Shown here piece after piece: positions 5,643 to 7,726 of a stretch of DNA of 7,726 nt (position 1 is the stretch's first letter; every line of letters begins with the position of its first letter). Where the stretch lies: positions 1 through 7,726 of the forward strand of contig CAKULR010000078.1 of the NCBI GenBank assembly GCA_934667295.1. Direction: 5' to 3'. A program made the position numbers and the translations under genes. Under the pieces are notes generated by a model that saw only the letters and a program-made list of their open reading frames with translations, was not told the origin of the DNA and made no database searches. The DNA is from an uncultured Kiritimatiellota bacterium (GTDB taxonomy: Bacteria; Verrucomicrobiota; Kiritimatiellia; RFP12; UBA1067).

Positions 5643-7067
5643 CTACCGCAGCGAGCAGGGACCGTTCACGCAGCCGCCCGGGCAGGCCATCACCTCGATG
5701 AAGTTCTCCGGCAGTTTCCCCATGCCGTACACCTTCAGGAGGGCGAGCGTCTTCTTGTCGATGCCGCTGATCTGCTTCGAGCAGAGCTTGAAGCCGGGGA
5801 TCTTCTTCGTCGCCTCGTCGAGGACCGCCTCCGTGACGCCGCAGCTGCGCGCGAAGTTGCGCGCCGTGACGGCCGCCGGACGCGGCGTCGGCCAGGGCTC
5901 GCACGCCATCACGTCGATCTTGCGGCCCGCGAAGATCGCCCCCAGCTCCTCGAACGAGAGCACGTAGTCCACGCCCTTCTCCACCGCCTCGCCGCGCTTC
6001 GCGACGCAGGGGCCGATGAAGACCGTCTTCGCGTCGGGATGCTTCTCCCGCGCGAGGCCGTTCGCGTAGACCATCGGGCTCGGCGTCGTGGAGACGTGCG
6101 GCAGGAAGGACGGCAGGTGCTTCTTCACGAAGTTCACGTAGGCCGGGCAGCACGACGTCGTCATGAGCGCCTTGGGGTCCGCCGCCATCCGCTCGATGAA
6201 CTCCTTCGTCTCGTGCTCGGTCGTCAGCTCCGCCCCCAGCGCCACCTCCAGCACGTCCGAGAAGCCCGCCTGGGCGCACGCCGCGAGCAGCTGCTCGATC
6301 TTGCCGGGGAACTGGCGGTCGGCCGCCGGCGCCACCATCGCGACGAGCTTCACGCCGTGCCGCATCGCCATCAGCACCTCCAGGAGCTGCGAGCGCTCCA
6401 TCACCGCGCTGAACGGACAGGCGTTGAAGCACTTGCCGCAGTAGATGCACTTCACGAAGTCGATCTCCGCCACGCCCTGCTCGTTCTTGCGGATCGCGTT
6501 GACGGGGCACGCCTCCTCGCAGGGCACCGTCGTGCGCACGATCGCGTGGTAGGGACAGGCCGTGATGCACTTGCCGCACTTGATGCACTTCGCCGCGTCG
6601 ATGACGCTCTGCCCGTTGACGACCGTGATCGCCTTCTTCGGACAGGTGAAGGTGCAGGGGCGCGAGAAGCAGCCCCGGCAGTTCGGCGTCGAGACGATCT
6701 TCGCGTCCGGGCACGCCGAACAGGCGCAGCCGCAGACGGAGAGCGGCGGCTTCGCGACGGGCGTCCCCTCCGCCGGGGCCGCAGCCACATCCAGCGTCGC
6801 CCCGATGCGCGCCACCATGTCGTCGAAATAGGCGGCAAGCGGCTTCGTCTCGTCGGTCTCCTCCTCGGGCGCGACGCCGAGGAGCGCCATGAGACGGTAC
6901 TTCAGCACCGCACGGTCGTGGTAGACGCAGCACCGCGAGGACGGCAGGTCCTTCGGACGCAGCTTCACGGGGATGTGGTCCAGCTCCTCGCGCAGTGTCC
7001 CGTCGTCGAAGGCGCGCACGAGCCGGATCAGCAGTTCGCGGCGGATGTAGATGGCGCCGTTCAGCAT
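5643..7067 (-). CDS. Monomeric [FeFe]-hydrogenase, group-B-like, with N-terminal ferredoxin-type Fe-S domains
   Basis: The 474-residue protein probably interconverts H+ and H2 with ferredoxin-type electrons in the cytosol. All three H-cluster motifs are present: TSCCPAY (Cys306, Cys307), IGPCVAKRGE (Cys354, Lys357, Glu360) and EVMACPGGCVNGPC (Cys462, Cys466). Two full [4Fe-4S] motifs CxxCxxCxxxCP lie at 161-171 and 207-217. Further Cys-rich stretches occur at 46-47 (RCCVY), 112-142 and 183-187, a layout recalled from group B monomeric hydrogenases. Glu286, Glu289, Cys306 and Ser326 align, as I recall the C. pasteurianum CpI sequence, with its proton-transfer residues, so it looks active. The CpI Met of MPC is Gly352 here. 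There is no signal peptide or membrane segment. The ATG directly follows the ferredoxin stop (TAAATG), with GGAGG upstream. HydEFG maturases, needed for activity, are not in the window. Physiological direction is unknown. Confidence 0.93.
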   Translation of the reverse strand: MLNGAIYIRRELLIRLVRAFDDGTLREELDHIPVKLRPKDLPSSRCCVYHDRAVLKYRLMALLGVAPEEETDETKPLAAYFDDMVARIGATLDVAAAPAEGTPVAKPPLSVCGCACSACPDAKIVSTPNCRGCFSRPCTFTCPKKAITVVNGQSVIDAAKCIKCGKCITACPYHAIVRTTVPCEEACPVNAIRKNEQGVAEIDFVKCIYCGKCFNACPFSAVMERSQLLEVLMAMRHGVKLVAMVAPAADRQFPGKIEQLLAACAQAGFSDVLEVALGAELTTEHETKEFIERMAADPKALMTTSCCPAYVNFVKKHLPSFLPHVSTTPSPMVYANGLAREKHPDAKTVFIGPCVAKRGEAVEKGVDYVLSFEELGAIFAGRKIDVMACEPWPTPRPAAVTARNFARSCGVTEAVLDEATKKIPGFKLCSKQISGIDKKTLALLKVYGMGKLPENFIEVMACPGGCVNGPCSLR

Positions 7068-7334
7068 TTAGGCGACCTCCTCACCGCAAAGCTCCCTCAG
7101 GCGCAGGAGAACGGATTCGGGCGTCGCCTGCGACAGCACCTCCGTGCCGTTGATGCGCACGTAGGGCGCGCCGCCGAGCTGTTCGTCGTCGCAGAAATCG
7201 AGGCACGGGCGCGCCTCGACCTCGACCCGCTCCCGGATCTCGGGGGGCAGTGCCCCTTCGAGGTCCACGAGCCGCGAGGCCCCCAGGATGTAGCACGCGG
7301 TGCCGCAGCAGATTTCAACGCGAATCTTGTCCAT
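7068..7334 (-). CDS. NuoE-like (thioredoxin-fold) [2Fe-2S] ferredoxin
   Basis: The 88-residue protein has the [2Fe-2S] ligand pattern of the NuoE/thioredoxin-like ferredoxin family: Cys9-x4-Cys14 in ICCGTACYILGA and Cys44-x3-Cys48 in RPCLDFC, followed by GGAPYVRINGTEV, which matches the family's ending. Related small domains form subunits of electron-bifurcating hydrogenases and complex I; here the domain is a stand-alone cytosolic protein. Its TAA is joined to the hydrogenase ATG, so the two are almost certainly cotranscribed and translationally coupled, and it is a likely electron partner of the hydrogenase. The start MDKIRVE fits the fold. The frame is open far upstream without a usable start, through leader repeats and REP-like DNA, which I do not accept as coding. 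A GGAAGGGA ribosome-binding site precedes the ATG and is duplicated 18 nt further upstream. Confidence 0.88.
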   Translation of the reverse strand: MDKIRVEICCGTACYILGASRLVDLEGALPPEIRERVEVEARPCLDFCDDEQLGGAPYVRINGTEVLSQATPESVLLRLRELCGEEVA

Positions 7335-7336
7335 AC

Positions 7337-7371
7337 GATGTCCCTTCCAAAAATGATGTCCCTTCCAAAAA
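7337..7371. repeat. 18-nt tandem duplication covering the ferredoxin ribosome-binding site
   Basis: A 17-nt unit (7337-7353 and 7355-7371) is repeated with an 18-nt period. On the minus strand each copy carries GGAAGGGACATC, so the purine-rich Shine-Dalgarno-like stretch occurs twice; only the copy next to the ATG is well placed for initiation. Confidence 0.85.
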
Positions 7372-7373
7372 AC

Positions 7374-7442
7374 AACCTTCTCCTGCACGATTTGGCCACA
7401 AATGGTGCAGGATCTGGCCACAAACGGAAACCTTCTCCTGCA
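7374..7442 (-). promoter_or_regulatory. Hydrogenase-operon leader with direct repeats and two mutually exclusive hairpins
   Basis: Two identical 14-nt copies (7374-7387, 7429-7442; TGCAGGAGAAGGTT on the transcript) flank two identical 10-nt copies (7393-7402, 7415-7424; TTTGTGGCCA on the transcript), giving the order A-B-B-A. The central TCCTGCA (7406-7412) can pair with either outer copy. With the gene-proximal copy it forms an 8-bp stem plus an inner 5-bp stem and a four-base loop (7381-7412). With the promoter-proximal copy it forms a 7-bp stem with a 23-nt loop. A TTTTTT run lies a few bases after the first hairpin, loosely terminator-like. Confidence 0.6.
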
Positions 7443-7454
7443 TGGTTTGCCTGT

Positions 7455-7484
7455 AGTATAGCATTTCCCCGTATCGCTATTCAA
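7455..7484 (-). promoter_or_regulatory. Promoter of the ferredoxin-hydrogenase operon
   Basis: TTGAAT (7479-7484), an 18-nt spacer and TATACT (7455-7460), with TGC before the -10, form an extended -10 promoter. Its leader is about 115 nt long. A palindrome overlaps the -35 box. Confidence 0.65.
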
Positions 7485-7492
7485 GTAGCGAT
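7473..7492. promoter_or_regulatory. Inverted repeat over the -35 box, candidate operator
   Basis: ATCGCTA-ttcaag-TAGCGAT is a perfect 7-bp inverted repeat with a 6-nt spacer, centred on the TTGAAT -35 hexamer of the hydrogenase operon. Such a position suits a dimeric repressor. It does not match the Rex or FNR consensus, so the regulator is unknown. Confidence 0.5.
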
Positions 7493-7510
7493 TATCAGTC
7501 CTCCCAGCGA

Positions 7511-7548
7511 CCCAGCGCGCGAAGGACCCGCGCCGCCCTCGGCGCGGG
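7511..7548 (+). repeat. REP-like palindromic repeat, copy 2
   Basis: The core at 7526-7546 is identical to copy 1 (4495-4515), and the preceding bases (CCCAGCGCGC) also match with one change. Here the stem is a perfect 9 bp, CCCGCGCCG-CCCT-CGGCGCGGG (7527-7548). It lies upstream of the hydrogenase promoter in the gene-free right end of the window. Confidence 0.8.
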
Positions 7549-7558
7549 ACGTCAGAAC

Positions 7559-7649
7559 GGGAGGGACGCAACTTGTTGCGTCCGCACCTCCATGCGTGTT
7601 TGTGCGTTCGTGTGTTCGTGGAACGGTCGCAACAAGTTGCGACCCTCCC
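7559..7649. repeat. Inverted pair of 20-nt palindromes flanking a GT-rich spacer
   Basis: GGACGCAAC-TT-GTTGCGTCC (7564-7583) and GGTCGCAAC-AA-GTTGCGACC (7625-7644) are each 9-bp palindromes. They are inverted copies of one another, each with GGGAG or CTCCC on its outer side. The A-T pair at the third stem position of one is T-A in the other, so pairing is kept. The stretch between them (about 7592-7620) is GT-rich, with near-repeats of GTGNGTTC. Confidence 0.8.
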
Positions 7650-7669
7650 GTGTGGAGAGCCGCCCCACC

Positions 7670-7716
7670 GCGCCACGCGCCGAGGGCGGCGCGGGTACTT
7701 CGCTCGCCGGGCCGTC
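7670..7716 (-). repeat. REP-like palindromic repeat, copy 3
   Basis: This is the inverted partner of copy 2 and matches copy 1 at 44 of 47 positions in reverse complement. With the palindromes at 7564-7583 and 7625-7644 it closes a large inverted repeat (7526-7696). The stretch from 7493 to the window end holds only these repeats and no credible gene. Confidence 0.8.
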
Positions 7717-7726
7717 GCGTTCGGGG

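Noticed and set aside
7337..7442. Repeats in the hydrogenase leader as a CRISPR array
   Set aside because: There are only two copies of each unit, with short and unequal spacing; the arrangement fits RNA folding or duplication instead.
7315..7443. A 42-codon open frame in the hydrogenase leader, overlapping the ferredoxin start
   Set aside because: Its ATG lies only a few bases after the predicted transcript start with no ribosome-binding site, and its sequence just reflects the leader repeats. It could be a leader peptide, but nothing supports translation.
7335..7676. N-terminal extension of the ferredoxin frame by 114 codons
   Set aside because: The extension crosses the promoter, leader repeats and REP-like palindromes, and the ferredoxin fold is complete without it.
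7526..7696. The right-end inverted repeat as an insertion sequence or integron attC site
   Set aside because: There is no transposase or integrase frame between the arms, no visible target-site duplication, and no attC-type core sites; a REP/BIME-like repeat explains it better.

Overview
The window is GC-rich DNA from a Gram-negative anaerobe. Supporting signs are an outer-membrane beta-barrel protein with a signal peptide, an O2-sensitive [FeFe]-hydrogenase, a uronate isomerase, clear Shine-Dalgarno sequences and sigma70-like promoters, which argue against Bacteroidetes-type promoters. A host-associated or sediment polysaccharide degrader, possibly of the PVC group (Kiritimatiellota/Lentisphaerota), would fit. 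That placement is inference from gene content, not from a marker phylogeny.

Positions 1-3623, all minus strand, form a plant-polysaccharide sugar block. Transcription runs uxaC (uronate isomerase) -> CinA/PncC-like amidase -> an exported GH127-type beta-L-arabinofuranosidase that leaves the window at base 1 and has its own promoter inside the end of the amidase gene. UxaC handles uronic acids and GH127 arabinose side chains, as expected for pectin, arabinan or arabinogalactan use. Positions 3675-4391, minus strand, hold a two-gene ribosomal operon rpmI-rplT (L35-L20) with a strong promoter, a structured leader and a rho-independent terminator; infC is not upstream. Positions 4392-4711 are non-coding and contain two tandem hairpin repeats, a REP-like repeat and a promoter. 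A TorF/Gcw_chp-like outer-membrane protein follows on the plus strand (4712-5566) and ends at a terminator. Convergent to it, a minus-strand operon (7334-5643) encodes a NuoE-like [2Fe-2S] ferredoxin and a group-B-like monomeric [FeFe]-hydrogenase, a likely electron-carrier/H2 pair. Its 115-nt leader and promoter carry several repeats and palindromes. From about 7493 to the end there is no gene, only REP-like palindromes arranged as a large inverted repeat.

There is no defence or mobile system here. The less ordinary signals are regulatory and structural: an extended -10 pattern (TGn-TAnACT) before all five transcription starts, mutually exclusive hairpins in the hydrogenase leader, a palindrome over its -35 box, a terminator that overlaps the next promoter, overlapping helices before rpmI, and a palindromic repeat family that includes a compensatory base-pair change.
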